DNA of 38,698 nt from Herbinix sp. (GCA_029239365.1 JAQZBA010000002.1:1-38698); one strand, 5' to 3'; positions 1 through 8,135 are shown, numbered from the stretch's first letter. Made by a program: numbers and translations. Notes: generated by a model not told the origin, from the letters alone.

Positions 1-2
1 AA

Positions 3-101
3 ATAGTCGGATTTGATAACTATATAAAACATCCAGATGCTCCAATCGTAGAATTGTCGGATGGGAAAAAATACAATCTATTAACCATGGAGAACATGTA
101 A
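3..101 (+). CDS. C-terminal end of an unidentified protein (5' truncated by window edge)
   Basis: The plus strand is open from the left edge of the window and ends in TAA at 99-101, giving 32 residues that finish with LSDGKKYNLLTMENM. The composition is protein-like (mixed charged and hydrophobic residues, no low complexity), but the family is not recognised and the start lies outside the window. It points towards the cotJ genes on the other strand, so the two units converge. A short ctattaa/ttaatag hairpin at 114-135 follows it but has no T-tract. Chance openness of 33 codons cannot be excluded. Confidence 0.4.
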   Translation: MVGFDNYIKHPDAPIVELSDGKKYNLLTMENM

Positions 102-304
102 GTGAGCATTCAGCTATTAAGATAATTGTTAATAGATTACTGTGATAAAAGAATGAGAACAATGATATGTACCAGTATTATCTATGATTATATGCAAATG
201 CAATAAGGACCACCAAATTGGCTCATGATGACCTGTGCTAATCTCGGATTTCTCTCTGTGATACATACTGGGTGCTGTAATCTCTTCTCATAACTCCACA
301 TACT

Positions 305-562
305 CTAGCGCCCTCCTTCCCAAGGCCAAGGCTCATCCACCCAGGTCCAACGATTATCCACTTCCACACGATATGCTTCAATCGGTCCATAGCATTTCGT
401 ATATTCATGCACTGCTTCATTTCTTACCTTTGATACCTTAGTCCAATAATCCAAAGCGGCTCTGTCTGTCGGATGAGTGTCCAGAAATAATCTAAGTTCA
501 TCGCAGACAAAGCTGGTAGCTTCTATACATGCAAATAATTTTTCTCTGTTATTTCCGTCCAT
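305..562 (-). CDS. cotJB: Spore coat protein CotJB
   Basis: Small spore-coat family protein of 85 residues. The diagnostic features are visible: an acidic/Leu region reading LRLFLDTHPTD, a helical charged middle, the YGP motif (KCYGPIEAYRV) and the C-terminal WTWVDEPWPWEGG block that is a hallmark of CotJB. The ATG at 562 is preferred because GGAAGGGG lies about 11 nt upstream and it starts one base after the cotJA stop; an in-frame ATG at 583 would overlap cotJA by 20 bases. It is translated with cotJA. In Bacillus the cotJ products are made in the mother cell under SigE and assemble into the inner coat; the role here is inferred by homology. No cotJC follows before the window edge. Confidence 0.9.
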   Translation of the reverse strand: MDGNNREKLFACIEATSFVCDELRLFLDTHPTDRAALDYWTKVSKVRNEAVHEYTKCYGPIEAYRVEVDNRWTWVDEPWPWEGGR

Positions 563-563
563 C

Positions 564-857
564 CTATTTACAACCCCTTCCATACCAGTCTAAATCAAGC
601 TCCTTAAACAGTGTCCCTTGCGCTAAGGCTTGGAATTCATTTTCATATAAGTTTCTGAAGCGTTGCCAGGGTACATAGCACATACCAATAGGGAAATGTT
701 CCATATCGTCATCAAAGCAGTCTCTTTCGTACATATGATCCGGTGCATATCCGCCTACAACATCACCGCAAACAGGTTCCATCGGCCTGTGAGTCGAACC
801 ACTACGGTTATAGCCGTTGTTGTTTCCCATCATGCCGCGATACATCCGTCTATCCAT
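564..857 (-). CDS. cotJA: Spore coat associated protein CotJA
   Basis: 97-residue protein with the CotJA signature in its C-terminal half: PIGMCYVPWQRFRNLYE, then AQGTLFKELDLDWYGRGC. The N-terminal half is Met/Gly/Asn/Arg-rich (MYRGMMGNNNGYNRSG), a region that is variable in the family. The ATG at 857 is chosen because GAAAGGAGAG sits about 10 nt upstream; the frame stays open up to 965 but those extra residues do not resemble the family. It ends in TAG one base before the cotJB ATG, so the pair is almost certainly one transcript. A CATAATAT hexamer-like element upstream of the start could be a SigE -10, but this is weak evidence. Confidence 0.9.
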   Translation of the reverse strand: MDRRMYRGMMGNNNGYNRSGSTHRPMEPVCGDVVGGYAPDHMYERDCFDDDMEHFPIGMCYVPWQRFRNLYENEFQALAQGTLFKELDLDWYGRGCK

Positions 858-1093
858 AAAACTAGACTCTCCTTTCAAATTCTTTGATTTAACGAGCAAC
901 ATGCTATTAGATTTTGTTGTTCTATACATATTATGAAGAAGGGACAATTCTGTGCCTGTATCCAATGCATTATCATCCTAAGAAAAGCACAGAGAATACC
1001 GCCAGAAACCGGAAGAGGTGCGCTTTGTGAGCTTCTTTGATGCCTGGTTACAGTCGTTATTCATACATACGCGTGCGCATAGTTGCAAACGAA

Positions 1094-1136
1094 AAAGGCA
1101 AATACAATTGCATTTTCCACAATTGTATTTGCCTTT
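1094..1136 (-). terminator. Rho-independent terminator of the LysM-GH18 gene
   Basis: Perfect 17-bp inverted repeat (arms 1094-1110 and 1120-1136) with a 9-nt loop, 12 bases after the stop of the upstream minus-strand gene. On the minus strand the stem is followed by a short run of T. Confidence 0.85.
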
Positions 1137-1147
1137 ATGAATTAAGG

Positions 1148-2437
1148 TTAATTGATTAATTTTATAATCTCAAATTCTGAATTAATTGAGGTCCACAATT
1201 GAGGATAATAGAACATTAGGTTCCATATACCACTACCGTATAATGAATAATCTTTCACCACATCATTTAATGCATTGATTGTTCTTACATCGATGAACCA
1301 TACGATATGATCCACCGGAATACCAATGATCTGACTATAATAAAAGAAAGGCGTTAATGAGATCTCATCAAATTGTATCACCGCATTATTGTCATAAGCT
1401 AATTCATAAACTGAATTTACCGTCATTGATGTTGCGCTTGTTCGGTCCGGTATAAAAGGTAACGGCCAATCATAGCCTAGAATCGGACTACCTACTGTTA
1501 TTTTTTCCGGTGGTGAAGTTTTTGTAATATCATTAACTAACACTCTCATCTGATTGATATTACTGATGGGAGCAGGAGGGTCATAATTTGTCCCCCACAC
1601 CACCTTAAGGAATATCATACCATCCACATAGGAACTGAGTGTACCATAATCAATCCCTCCCAGCATCGCAATACCATCGCTAGATTGCAATGAATAATTA
1701 ATTGTAATGAAGAATAATAAGCCCTCCTGCTGTAAACGCTCCGATATCTTCCTCACAAAATTAATATATAATGTTTGGCTGCTTTGACTCAGATAATTGA
1801 ATACCAAATTTACACCATAATAACCTTTACTTTTCGCTATCTCTACAAATTGATTAATGTTTCTATCTTGAAATTCTTCATTCAATAGGATATTAAATGA
1901 AGTCTCTATATTCGGCTCACCGGAAGCTGTCAATGTGGATAACATCAGAAGAGGCACTACACCATATTCCAAGGCTGATTGTATTATTTGCTGATCCTCA
2001 CGGTATTGTAAAACTTCTCCTGACTCTGTAGTTCTATAATTAAAAATCGAAAGATAAGTTAAATTAGGCAATATTTTTATTAATGTCGCTTGGCTAATAA
2101 ATGCAAATATATAACCATTTGTGGTTATGCTTCCCACGGTATTATAGCTAATGACTAACGTTTCACCGGGATATAAATATTCTCGGTCTGCCAGAAACGA
2201 ATTATTTCTTAATACCTGAAAATACGACACCTGATACATATCTGCAATACTCTGCAAGGTATCCCCTTCCTGTACCGTGTGAGTCTGCTTTGGAAATGCA
2301 ATAATAATTGCTTGCCCCAATATCAACCGATAGGGAAATTCAAGTCCATTATCATAAGCCAGTCTATCAACAGGAACTCCAAATCTATTTGCTATCGTAT
2401 TAATATTATCTCCGACTTGAACTATATAAATCTCCAT
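1148..2437 (-). CDS. LysM-GH18 spore-type protein (SleL/YaaH-like) with degenerate active site
   Basis: 429 residues. Two LysM peptidoglycan-binding repeats lie at about 2-47 (starting MEIYIVQVGDNINTIANRF) and 53-97 (HTVQEGDTLQSIADMYQVSY), followed by a GH18 TIM-barrel domain at about 108-429. This is the layout of SleL/YaaH, cortical-fragment N-acetylglucosaminidases that act in spore germination. The GH18 strand that normally carries the catalytic DxE reads YYGVNLVFNYL, so at residues 212 and 214 Val and Asn replace the Asp and the catalytic Glu; the usual MTYEW strand reads LKVVWG. It is therefore probably a binding or structural protein, not an active hydrolase. The ATG at 2437 is chosen because GAGG lies 6 nt upstream and SleL-type proteins begin exactly this way; TTG 2449 and ATG 2443 are alternatives. 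A CATATAAT element (minus strand, 2472-2479) could be a SigE -10. Confidence 0.88.
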   Translation of the reverse strand: MEIYIVQVGDNINTIANRFGVPVDRLAYDNGLEFPYRLILGQAIIIAFPKQTHTVQEGDTLQSIADMYQVSYFQVLRNNSFLADREYLYPGETLVISYNTVGSITTNGYIFAFISQATLIKILPNLTYLSIFNYRTTESGEVLQYREDQQIIQSALEYGVVPLLMLSTLTASGEPNIETSFNILLNEEFQDRNINQFVEIAKSKGYYGVNLVFNYLSQSSQTLYINFVRKISERLQQEGLLFFITINYSLQSSDGIAMLGGIDYGTLSSYVDGMIFLKVVWGTNYDPPAPISNINQMRVLVNDITKTSPPEKITVGSPILGYDWPLPFIPDRTSATSMTVNSVYELAYDNNAVIQFDEISLTPFFYYSQIIGIPVDHIVWFIDVRTINALNDVVKDYSLYGSGIWNLMFYYPQLWTSINSEFEIIKLIN

Positions 2438-2657
2438 AAGCATCCTCAATCATAACTGTAATAATACTATTATTATATGTGGGTAGAAACAAAATAATTA
2501 TTATTTGCTAGAATAATACAGTCCTGATTCTACTTATGCTAAAGTAAACCTCCTCTATTCTCTTCCACGTATTATAGATTTATCGTCAAATTAGTTTGAT
2601 ATTTGTGATAATTTTTACTCTTTATGTTGAATTAACTTATTTCGAGACTTCAAAACA

Positions 2658-2686
2658 TTGACAATGCCACTTTTTTACTATATATT
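2658..2686 (+). promoter_or_regulatory. SigA-type promoter of the lipid kinase gene
   Basis: TTGACA at 2658-2663 and TATATT at 2681-2686, separated by exactly 17 bases, about 48 bases upstream of the ATG at 2734. This is the closest match to a vegetative promoter in the divergent region between the LysM-GH18 gene and the kinase. Confidence 0.7.
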
Positions 2687-2733
2687 TTAGATATAACTAG
2701 CATAACTAGGTTCAGAACAGAGGAGCATTTTGC

Positions 2734-3660
2734 ATGCATTATTTCATAATTAATCCAAAATCCAGTTCAGGTAGAGGTATCCGCTTTTGGTGGGTAGTAA
2801 AGGACGAACTTGACAAACAGAAAATAGAATATAACGCAGTCTTCACGAAGCATCAAGGGCATGCTACTGATCTTGCGCGACAAATCTGCAACGAGAATGT
2901 AGGGATTAAGAACATCGTCATAATAGGTGGCGATGGGACCGTGAATGAAGTAATCAATGGTATCGATAATTATAATGAGGTTCTTCTTGGTTATATCCCC
3001 TCAGGCTCCAGCAACGATCTGGCTAGAAGCCTGCAGATCCCAAAGGATCCACTAGAAGCCTTATCCCATATATTAAAGCCTACAAAGTTCAAATATCTCG
3101 ACCATGGCCAGATAACTTTTCTTGATAAAGAGCAGGCACCTCGCAAATTTTCCTGTTCCAGTGGTATGGGTTATGATGCTGCTGTCTGTATTGAAGTACA
3201 GGAATCACCGCTCAAGAAGAGCCTTAACCGATTTGGTGCAGGTAAGTTTGTGTATATTGCCATCGCCATCAAGCAGGTTCTTACCGCACCGCAGATGAAT
3301 GCTACAGTTATTGTAGACGGTGTGCAAAAAGGTCCTTTTCAAAAGGTCCTTCTGATTTCTAGTATGATTCATAAGTATGAAGGCGGAGGGCTTCTTATGG
3401 CACCTAGTGCTGATCCTACTGACGGAAAGCTTACCGTGACACTGGTTCATGGTCTAAGTAAGCTGAAGGTATTTGTGCTATTGCCAACGATTTTTACAGG
3501 GAAACACATCAACTATAAAGGAGTAGAGACCTACCTCTGTTCAGAAATTGAGATAAAGACAGATATTAATACAGCAGTGCATACCGATGGAGAGGTACCT
3601 TCTGTATGCTCCCACATCAAGGTTAACTGCATTCACGAGCAAATACGAATGATTCTATAA
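2734..3660 (+). CDS. Diacylglycerol/lipid kinase family protein (DagK/YegS type)
   Basis: 308 residues, the usual length for the DAGK_cat lipid kinase family. Begins with the typical FIINPKSSSGRG nucleotide-binding start, has the family signature GGDGTVNEVING with GGDGT at residues 65-69, then PSGSSNDLAR (the GTxND-equivalent loop) and the C-terminal VHTDGE motif. It transfers a phosphate from ATP to a lipid hydroxyl (diacylglycerol, sphingoid or undecaprenol-like); the substrate cannot be read from sequence. GAGGAG stands 8 nt before the ATG. The downstream VanZ-like gene starts inside its stop codon (TAATG), so the two are translationally coupled. Likely cytosolic and membrane-peripheral, in phospholipid turnover. 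Confidence 0.9.
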   Translation: MHYFIINPKSSSGRGIRFWWVVKDELDKQKIEYNAVFTKHQGHATDLARQICNENVGIKNIVIIGGDGTVNEVINGIDNYNEVLLGYIPSGSSNDLARSLQIPKDPLEALSHILKPTKFKYLDHGQITFLDKEQAPRKFSCSSGMGYDAAVCIEVQESPLKKSLNRFGAGKFVYIAIAIKQVLTAPQMNATVIVDGVQKGPFQKVLLISSMIHKYEGGGLLMAPSADPTDGKLTVTLVHGLSKLKVFVLLPTIFTGKHINYKGVETYLCSEIEIKTDINTAVHTDGEVPSVCSHIKVNCIHEQIRMIL

Positions 3661-4559
3661 TGAAAGTAGGCATTAAGATGCAACGACGAACCAATATTCA
3701 AGTTTCATCCTTAATAATTCTCTTAAGCATTATTACGATATTAGTTCAATTTGTAATATATTATTTTTTTGCGGCTTTTTACGTAATCTGGGGTGTAGCT
3801 GTCATCATTACTTTACTCTGCAGCCATATCCTACTGGAGCATACCTCGACTTATGAGGTATGCTTTAATTATTCTTCTCTGATCCTATTCATGAGCTTAA
3901 TGATCATAGTCTTATCCTATCTGGGCAACGATCAGGCCTTCCTTCCTTATACCGGCACCATGTTGGGAATAGCAATCATCAATTGGCTTATACCCTGCCT
4001 CTATTGCTTCCTGCGCAATATGCTGGATTATGGAACACGCTTTGAAGACTATAATAGCTTCTATCGTAATCATAGCCTTCTTTTCTTCATCCTCTATATT
4101 GCTGTTCTTCTGTATGGTTTATATGCAGCAAGCGCTTTCCCCCTCGCATATCGTGGGACTCTGGACGTAGCTAATATTATTCCCTTTGAAGCAATTACAA
4201 TTTTAATAGAAGATTATCTTTATGGAATTATCCCTTTTGGTGATATCCTGGTCTATCTACTGGTTCGTATTCTAGCGTTTTTACCCTATGGCTTCCAACT
4301 GACATTGGTACTTCGAAGACAATCACGGCTTCCCAGGTTCATAGCATTACTCCTTCTCCCCATAGTTCTCGAGATTGCACAGTTCTTTATCATCCCCTAT
4401 CGTTGTGATATCGACGATGTGATTTATGCCTTCATAGGAGGTATTCTGGGATCCATCCTATTTTACCTATGCAATATAATCTTCCGAGCATTTACCGGTA
4501 GGGACTTCCTGGCGAAGGAAACAGATTATCCTTTTGCAAATAGCGGATTACATTTTTAA
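3660..4559 (+). CDS. VanZ-like family integral membrane protein
   Basis: 299 residues with about seven to eight hydrophobic segments. The C-terminal half carries the VanZ-family pattern: NIIPFEAI, then LLVRILAFLPYGFQLTLV and finally QFFIIPYRCDIDDVIYAF followed by a glycine-containing TM helix. VanZ relatives confer low-level teicoplanin resistance in the vanA cluster, but most chromosomal members have no assigned function. The first ATG overlaps the preceding stop as TAATG with no clear SD, implying coupling; an ATG at 3678 is an alternative. Its stop overlaps the stop of the converging helicase gene by 4 bases, leaving no room for an intergenic terminator. Confidence 0.82.
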   Translation: MKVGIKMQRRTNIQVSSLIILLSIITILVQFVIYYFFAAFYVIWGVAVIITLLCSHILLEHTSTYEVCFNYSSLILFMSLMIIVLSYLGNDQAFLPYTGTMLGIAIINWLIPCLYCFLRNMLDYGTRFEDYNSFYRNHSLLFFILYIAVLLYGLYAASAFPLAYRGTLDVANIIPFEAITILIEDYLYGIIPFGDILVYLLVRILAFLPYGFQLTLVLRRQSRLPRFIALLLLPIVLEIAQFFIIPYRCDIDDVIYAFIGGILGSILFYLCNIIFRAFTGRDFLAKETDYPFANSGLHF

Positions 4560-6970
4560 GAGGAAATCTCTTCCAGCCAGAACTTTGTAAGCATGCCCTT
4601 CATGGTACTACTAGTTACCGTTACATTAGGAAACCATTCTCTGGGGAATAGATTATAATACTGCTTCTGGGTAAACCGTTCATCCAATAGAAGGATCGCC
4701 CCTCGGTCCTCCTTCGTACGAATCACTCTTCCGGCAGATTGAAGTACCTTATTCATCCCGGAATAGAGGTAAGCATAATCAAAGCCACTATGATTCTTTT
4801 CATCGAAATATCCGCGGAACAATTCTCGTTCATTACATACCATAGGCAATCCTGGTCCGACAATAATCGCTCCGATAAGACGGTTATTCTTTAAGTCTAT
4901 TCCCTCGCTGAAGATTCCTCCCATAACACAAAAGCCAATGCGACTGTTCACCGGGTTATCTACGAACTCCTCCAGAAACAATTCCTTTTCTGCCTCGGTC
5001 ATATTACTGCTTTGTACTACCAGACCCTCCAGTTCCTCACCGGCCATATCCGCAACGGTCTGTAACAATTGGTAGGAGGGGAAGAAAACCATGTAATTAC
5101 CGATTCTAGCCCCTGTAAAATCCTTAATATAATCAAGAATTCTTTGATACTCCTTCTCATTTCTTCTTGTATACTTCGTACTGACATCCGTACCAATCAT
5201 GATAAGACGATTCTCCGGTAGAAAGGAGGAAGGTGCGTATACTGCATAATCATCCTTCTGACCTCCAAGCTGCTCCATATAATAGTTGATTGGAAGTAGT
5301 GTTGCAGAGAACATCACTGCACTTCTTCCTCGTTCCATGCAGGTTGATAGGTTCTTCGAGGGATCCATACATTGCAGCTTAATGCGGAAGCGGTCCTCCT
5401 CATAATCGGTATAGATGGTATAATGATCGTCATGAATCTCATACATACTGAGAAAATGTCTGATGTCCATAAATAATCCGAGTATCTCGTCTTTTCCGTC
5501 TGTAATAAATCCTTCCTGAAGAAATATCTCATATTCTGTCATCAAACTAATCAGATGCATTACAAAACCATCTACATTATTAAGTACCTCGAAATCATCA
5601 CAGTCTCTGCGCAGCTTCAGCAGATCATTGTTACAATGATCGATCAGCTTAGTAAGCTTAGCACTTTTATCTTTAATCAGACGCTTGACTTCAAGAAAAT
5701 CGTCCTTATATAAGACAGCGCTATACATCTCTCTTGCACGATCTACGAGATTATGCGCCTCATCAATCAGAAATACATAATCAGATGGCTTCTCATTCAT
5801 GAAGAAGCGTCTGAGGTAGACATTTGGGTCAAAGGCATAATTATAATCGCAGATAATCGCATCCGACCACAGAGTAACATCCAGTCCCATCTCAAAAGGG
5901 CAGACACAGTGCTTCTCAGCATAAGAGGCAATATCATCTCTGGTGATATCGTTTACATGGTTCAACAGATCATAGACCGCATCATTGACGCGATCAAAAT
6001 AACCCTTTGCTCTCGGGCAGGCTCCTGGGTTGCAATCTGGTTTATCCAGAATGCAGACCTTCTCCTTCGCTGTTATGGTCACTACCTTCAGATGAAGTCC
6101 ATGGTCGGATAGTATTCGGAAGGTATCCTCTGCTACCGTTCTGGTTATCGTCTTGGCCGTCAGATAGAATATCTTCTCAACGAAACCCTCTCCCATCGCC
6201 TTAACTGTGGGAAATATGGTCGATATCGTCTTACCTACCCCGGTGGGGGCTTCAATAAAGAGCTTCTTCTTCCTTAAGATAGTCTTATAGACACCTGTAA
6301 CCAGATCCTTCTGCCCATCTCGATACAAGAAAGGGAAATCCATCGCTTTGATTGCAGAATTTCTGTTCAGAGTCCATTTAATCTGCCATGCAGCCCATTT
6401 GGTATATTCCTCAACGAGGTTGGTAAACCACGCGCTCAGCTCCGCATAGGTTAAGGTTTCTTCAAAATAACGAACATTCTCGGTCTCTAGATTGCAGTAG
6501 GTTAATCGTATCCCGATATAGCTATGCTCATACTTGGTTGCATAGATATAGGCATAACACATCACCTGCGCACGATGCACACCGATAGGCTCTGTCAGAT
6601 GGGACAGCTCCATGTAGACACCTTTAATCTCATCTATGATAATTTCAGGAGGCTTAGCTTCCTCTTCTTCAAAGATTAGAAGAGAAAAATCCTCCATGAT
6701 CGAATTGCTGTTATTAATGATTCCGTCCGCTCTTCCTTCAATGGTCAATTCAAAGGTGATATCCTCTCGGGTAACCGGTACGGTGATGCTTAGCGGAACC
6801 TCTGCAGTATAATTAGCCCCCATCTGCTTCTGAAGCTTACGGTGAATTCTACCTCCTGCCTGCATCGCATCCACTTCATTTCTTCCCCTTGTATTATCGA
6901 GATCTCCGGAGCAGAGGATGAATTCTACGAGATTACGTACTGATATCTTAATATTTCTTACTTCTTCCAT
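4556..6970 (-). CDS. PD-(D/E)XK nuclease-DinG/Rad3-type helicase fusion
   Basis: 804 residues. The N-terminal ~200 residues look like a RecB/Cas4-type PD-(D/E)XK nuclease: H43 (GGRIHRKLQ), D82 (EGRADGI), E114 and K116 (IIDEIKG) and Q135 (RAQVMCYAY). The rest is an XPD/DinG superfamily 2 helicase: Walker A APTGVGKT at 241-248, iron-sulfur cysteines C306, C313, C318 and C355 or C357, DEAH at 403-406, and a C-terminal motif VI region LQSAGRVIRTKED. Such fusions are expected to unwind and process damaged or branched DNA; the exact job is inferred. The ATG at 6970 matches where relatives begin (just before KISVRNLVEF); AAGGGGA lies 11 nt upstream. A GTG at 7030 and ATG at 6991 are in frame but have poorer SD placement. 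Confidence 0.88.
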   Translation of the reverse strand: MEEVRNIKISVRNLVEFILCSGDLDNTRGRNEVDAMQAGGRIHRKLQKQMGANYTAEVPLSITVPVTREDITFELTIEGRADGIINNSNSIMEDFSLLIFEEEEAKPPEIIIDEIKGVYMELSHLTEPIGVHRAQVMCYAYIYATKYEHSYIGIRLTYCNLETENVRYFEETLTYAELSAWFTNLVEEYTKWAAWQIKWTLNRNSAIKAMDFPFLYRDGQKDLVTGVYKTILRKKKLFIEAPTGVGKTISTIFPTVKAMGEGFVEKIFYLTAKTITRTVAEDTFRILSDHGLHLKVVTITAKEKVCILDKPDCNPGACPRAKGYFDRVNDAVYDLLNHVNDITRDDIASYAEKHCVCPFEMGLDVTLWSDAIICDYNYAFDPNVYLRRFFMNEKPSDYVFLIDEAHNLVDRAREMYSAVLYKDDFLEVKRLIKDKSAKLTKLIDHCNNDLLKLRRDCDDFEVLNNVDGFVMHLISLMTEYEIFLQEGFITDGKDEILGLFMDIRHFLSMYEIHDDHYTIYTDYEEDRFRIKLQCMDPSKNLSTCMERGRSAVMFSATLLPINYYMEQLGGQKDDYAVYAPSSFLPENRLIMIGTDVSTKYTRRNEKEYQRILDYIKDFTGARIGNYMVFFPSYQLLQTVADMAGEELEGLVVQSSNMTEAEKELFLEEFVDNPVNSRIGFCVMGGIFSEGIDLKNNRLIGAIIVGPGLPMVCNERELFRGYFDEKNHSGFDYAYLYSGMNKVLQSAGRVIRTKEDRGAILLLDERFTQKQYYNLFPREWFPNVTVTSSTMKGMLTKFWLEEISS

Positions 6971-7043
6971 CCTCCAACTGTCCCCTTCCATCCTTCTTAA
7001 ACTGTCTAACAATGTACTAAGAGTATGCACCCATAGCGTAGCA

Positions 7044-7119
7044 TTTTATATCGTTTGGGACGAACTTTCCTAGACGATATAAAAGCATCTTAAAAGGATA
7101 GTCTCATTTTAAGATGCTT
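7044..7119 (-). promoter_or_regulatory. Two tandem AT-rich hairpins in the leader of the nuclease-helicase gene
   Basis: First stem: ttttatatcgt (7044-7054) pairs perfectly with acgatataaaa (7074-7084). Second stem: 13 bp, 7083-7095 with 7107-7119, 11-nt loop. On the minus strand the second hairpin is transcribed first and is followed by TTTTAT, like a weak terminator, so it could act as an attenuator ahead of the helicase gene. No gene upstream on either strand needs a terminator here. Confidence 0.45.
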
Positions 7120-7303
7120 ATCATAGTAACATTATATCACACTGTCATTATACTGCCAAGCAAAAACAAAACATCTGTTTGATTAGGAGTCAATTCGCAT
7201 AACCCATGGCCCAATCCTTGACTGCACTTTTAGAACTCCTCGTCCTGCGCTTTCGTTACTACTCTAATTTGTATTGGTTATTTATTAATTATAGTTTTTG
7301 TGC

Positions 7304-7332
7304 TTGCATTTTTTACCTCAATCTGGTACATT
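7304..7332 (+). promoter_or_regulatory. Possible SigA promoter for the DUF1292 gene
   Basis: TTGCAT at 7304-7309, 17-base spacer, TACATT at 7327-7332. A TTGACA at 7426-7431 closer to the gene lacks a -10 at the right distance. Confidence 0.35.
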
Positions 7333-7491
7333 CTACTTATATTCCTATTCTGTTTTGTGAGGAATTACCAAGATGAATTAATTACAAAGGAATAATCGTT
7401 AGGATTCAAATGTAATATAATTCACTTGACAGAAACAAACAAACGAAACAGTTTTTTCGTTTGTCATAAACTTAAAAAGCGAGGTAGTATT

Positions 7492-7848
7492 ATGGGTGAG
7501 CATAATCACGGAAGCGACTGCGATTGCGGTCACGATCACGAGCACGATTCAATCACATTATCTTTAGATGACGGTACGGAGATTAATTGCATCGTATTAG
7601 AGATTTTCACTGTAGATGAAAAGGAGTACATTGCATTACAGCCTGAGGAAGGCGAAGAAGAAGACGATAATGTATTCTTATATCGTTTTATCCAGGAAGG
7701 TGATGACGAGCCTCAACTCCTTAACATTGATGATGATGAAGAATTTGAAGCCGTAGCAGATGCTTTTGAGGAAATATTAGATTCCGAAGAATACGACGAT
7801 ATGTTTGATGAGGAAGAAGAAGATTCCGAAGCACCAGAGGAAGAATAA
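7492..7848 (+). CDS. DUF1292 domain-containing acidic protein
   Basis: 118 residues. N-terminal His/Cys cluster MGEHNHGSDCDCGHDHEHD, which could bind a metal, then the DUF1292 core (LDDGTEINCIVLEIFTVDEK, EYIALQPEEGEEEDDNVFLY) and a strongly acidic tail of Glu and Asp. The family (YrzB-like) is common in Firmicutes, usually near DNA-recombination or tRNA genes, and has no established function. The ATG at 7492 is preceded by GAGGT at good spacing; the frame is open to 7426 but those residues do not fit the family. Monocistronic: own promoter candidates upstream and a strong terminator after it. Confidence 0.88.
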   Translation: MGEHNHGSDCDCGHDHEHDSITLSLDDGTEINCIVLEIFTVDEKEYIALQPEEGEEEDDNVFLYRFIQEGDDEPQLLNIDDDEEFEAVADAFEEILDSEEYDDMFDEEEEDSEAPEEE

Positions 7849-7869
7849 TTAATCCTTCCGCGAATACTT

Positions 7870-7946
7870 AGAGGCTGTTGACGAAGTGCAGCTCCCTAGT
7901 TATTTATATAAACTAGGAACACACTTCATTAACAGCCTCTTTTTTG
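7870..7946 (+). terminator. Long-stem terminator after the DUF1292 gene
   Basis: Outer arms agaggctgtt and aacagcctct plus GAAGTG/CACTTC, with an inner CCTAGTT/AACTAGG helix, followed directly by a run of six T. The stem is unusually long for a simple terminator. Confidence 0.85.
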
Positions 7947-7960
7947 AAATATGACTTTTC

Positions 7961-8135
7961 TTCTATTATACTTGTCTTTTCTTCTGAATATACTTATCTT
8001 GTCTTCTGGTTATACCTGTCTTTTATTCTGAATATACTTATCTTGTCTTCTGGTCATACCAGTCATTTATTCCAGATATACTTGTCTTATTTTCTGGTCA
8101 TACCAATCATTTATTCTAAATGTGCCTATCTATTC
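7961..8135. repeat. Imperfect tandem array, 22-bp period (about 8 units)
   Basis: Units begin with TTCT or TTCC at 7961, 7982, 8004, 8026, 8048, 8070, 8092 and 8114. Two unit types alternate, so 44-bp dimers (7982, 8026, 8070) are the best-conserved level: one type contains TTCTGAATATACTTATC, the other TTCTGGTCATACCAGTC with a small palindrome CTGGTCATACCAG. Because 22 and 44 are not multiples of 3 the array is not a coding repeat. It starts 15 bases after the DUF1292 terminator and runs into the last codons of the UvrD-type helicase gene. Confidence 0.85.

Larger units (their letters stand above)
6971..7491. other. Gene-free stretch between helicase and DUF1292 genes
   Basis: About 520 bases without a supportable gene. 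It holds two consecutive hairpins (7044-7119), a possible SigA promoter (7304-7332) and a small hairpin in the leader of the DUF1292 gene: acaaacgaaa at 7439-7448 pairs with tttcgtttgt at 7455-7464. A stretch at about 7225-7395 is open on the plus strand and would encode a hydrophobic C-terminus ending RNYQDELITKE, but there is no start codon with an SD. Confidence 0.6.

Noticed and set aside
979-1095. Plus-strand open frame reading KPEEVRFVSFFDAWLQSLF, which looks protein-like
   Set aside because: About 38 codons with no start codon or SD, between a stop and the terminator of the opposite gene; could be a gene remnant but cannot be supported.
7225-7395. Plus-strand frame for a hydrophobic C-terminus ending RNYQDELITKE
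   Set aside because: No ATG/GTG/TTG with an SD and hydrophobicity is expected from AT-rich DNA; a possible promoter lies inside it.
7961-8135. CRISPR array
   Set aside because: Units are contiguous with no unique spacers, and no cas genes are in the window.
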